A stretch of DNA of 6,910 nt from Campylobacterales bacterium (GTDB taxonomy: Bacteria; Campylobacterota; Campylobacteria; Campylobacterales; QNZT01): NCBI GenBank assembly GCA_027056215.1, contig JALULO010000231.1, forward strand, positions 1 through 6,910, read 5' to 3'. The position numbers were made by a program, and so were the translations under genes. The notes beneath the pieces are model-generated. The model was given only the letters and a program-made list of their open reading frames with translations. It did no database searches and had not been told where the DNA came from. Of this stretch, positions 6,809-6,910 are shown piece by piece (positions within the stretch are counted from its first letter, which is position 1; the number at the start of each line of letters is the position of its first letter).

Positions 6809-6840
6809 AAATTAAAGTTTTTGTTTAAGGAATTGATTAT

Positions 6841-6910
6841 ATGGAAGTTTTATCCGTCTTGCTTGTTGGTTCAATTGTCACCTATCTGATGTACCAAAAT
6901 ATAAATAAAG
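6841..6910 (+). CDS. Start of an unrecognised membrane-anchored protein, cut by window edge
   Basis: ATG at 6841 opens a frame of 23 codons with no stop before the window ends. AAGGA (6827-6831) lies 9 nt upstream and an extended -10 promoter stands at a suitable distance, so the start is credible. The visible residues are a hydrophobic helix, VLSVLLVGSIVTYLMY (3-18), followed by polar NINK, which looks like an N-terminal membrane anchor. No signal peptidase site is evident. Nothing more about function can be said from this fragment. Confidence 0.7.
   Translation, partial: MEVLSVLLVGSIVTYLMYQNINK

Overview
The window looks like a core-genome stretch from an AT-rich member of the Campylobacterota, most like Sulfurimonas and its relatives. 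That placement is an inference. It rests on base composition, a separate glycyl-tRNA synthetase beta subunit, a class II (plant-like) DAHP synthase of about 448 residues, TGnTATAAT-type extended -10 promoters and a clean sigma-54 promoter. I see no mobile element, CRISPR array, tRNA or rRNA, and no gene-free stretch longer than about 300 bases.

Almost everything is read on the minus strand, so transcription runs from high to low coordinates. At the right edge (6841-6910) a plus-strand gene for a short membrane-anchored protein begins and leaves the window. It diverges from aroG across a 102-bp region in which the two promoters overlap. A tight three-gene cluster follows: aroG (class II DAHP synthase, first step of the shikimate pathway), a DUF89/ARMT1-like metal-dependent phosphatase 3 nt downstream, and a PP2A/ApaH-like metallophosphoesterase 8 nt after that. 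The spacing implies one transcript.

After a 165-bp spacer holding a near-perfect sigma-54 promoter (TGGCAC-N5-TTGCTT) comes an unrecognised 268-residue protein. Its first half resembles a response-regulator receiver domain without the phospho-accepting aspartate. Next, 41 nt downstream, is a 38-codon gene for a single-pass membrane peptide with a strong ribosome binding site. The two form a likely RpoN-controlled unit, ending near a small hairpin. This is the most interesting and probably undescribed part of the window.

Then comes glyS, with its own extended -10 promoter and a GTG start. After 75 nt follows the 5' part of a ctpA-type S41 protease gene, with a signal sequence and the beginning of a PDZ domain, cut by the left edge.

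The housekeeping genes (aroG, glyS, ctpA) are called with confidence. The two phosphatases are secure as families but not in substrate. The sigma-54 unit has no assigned function.
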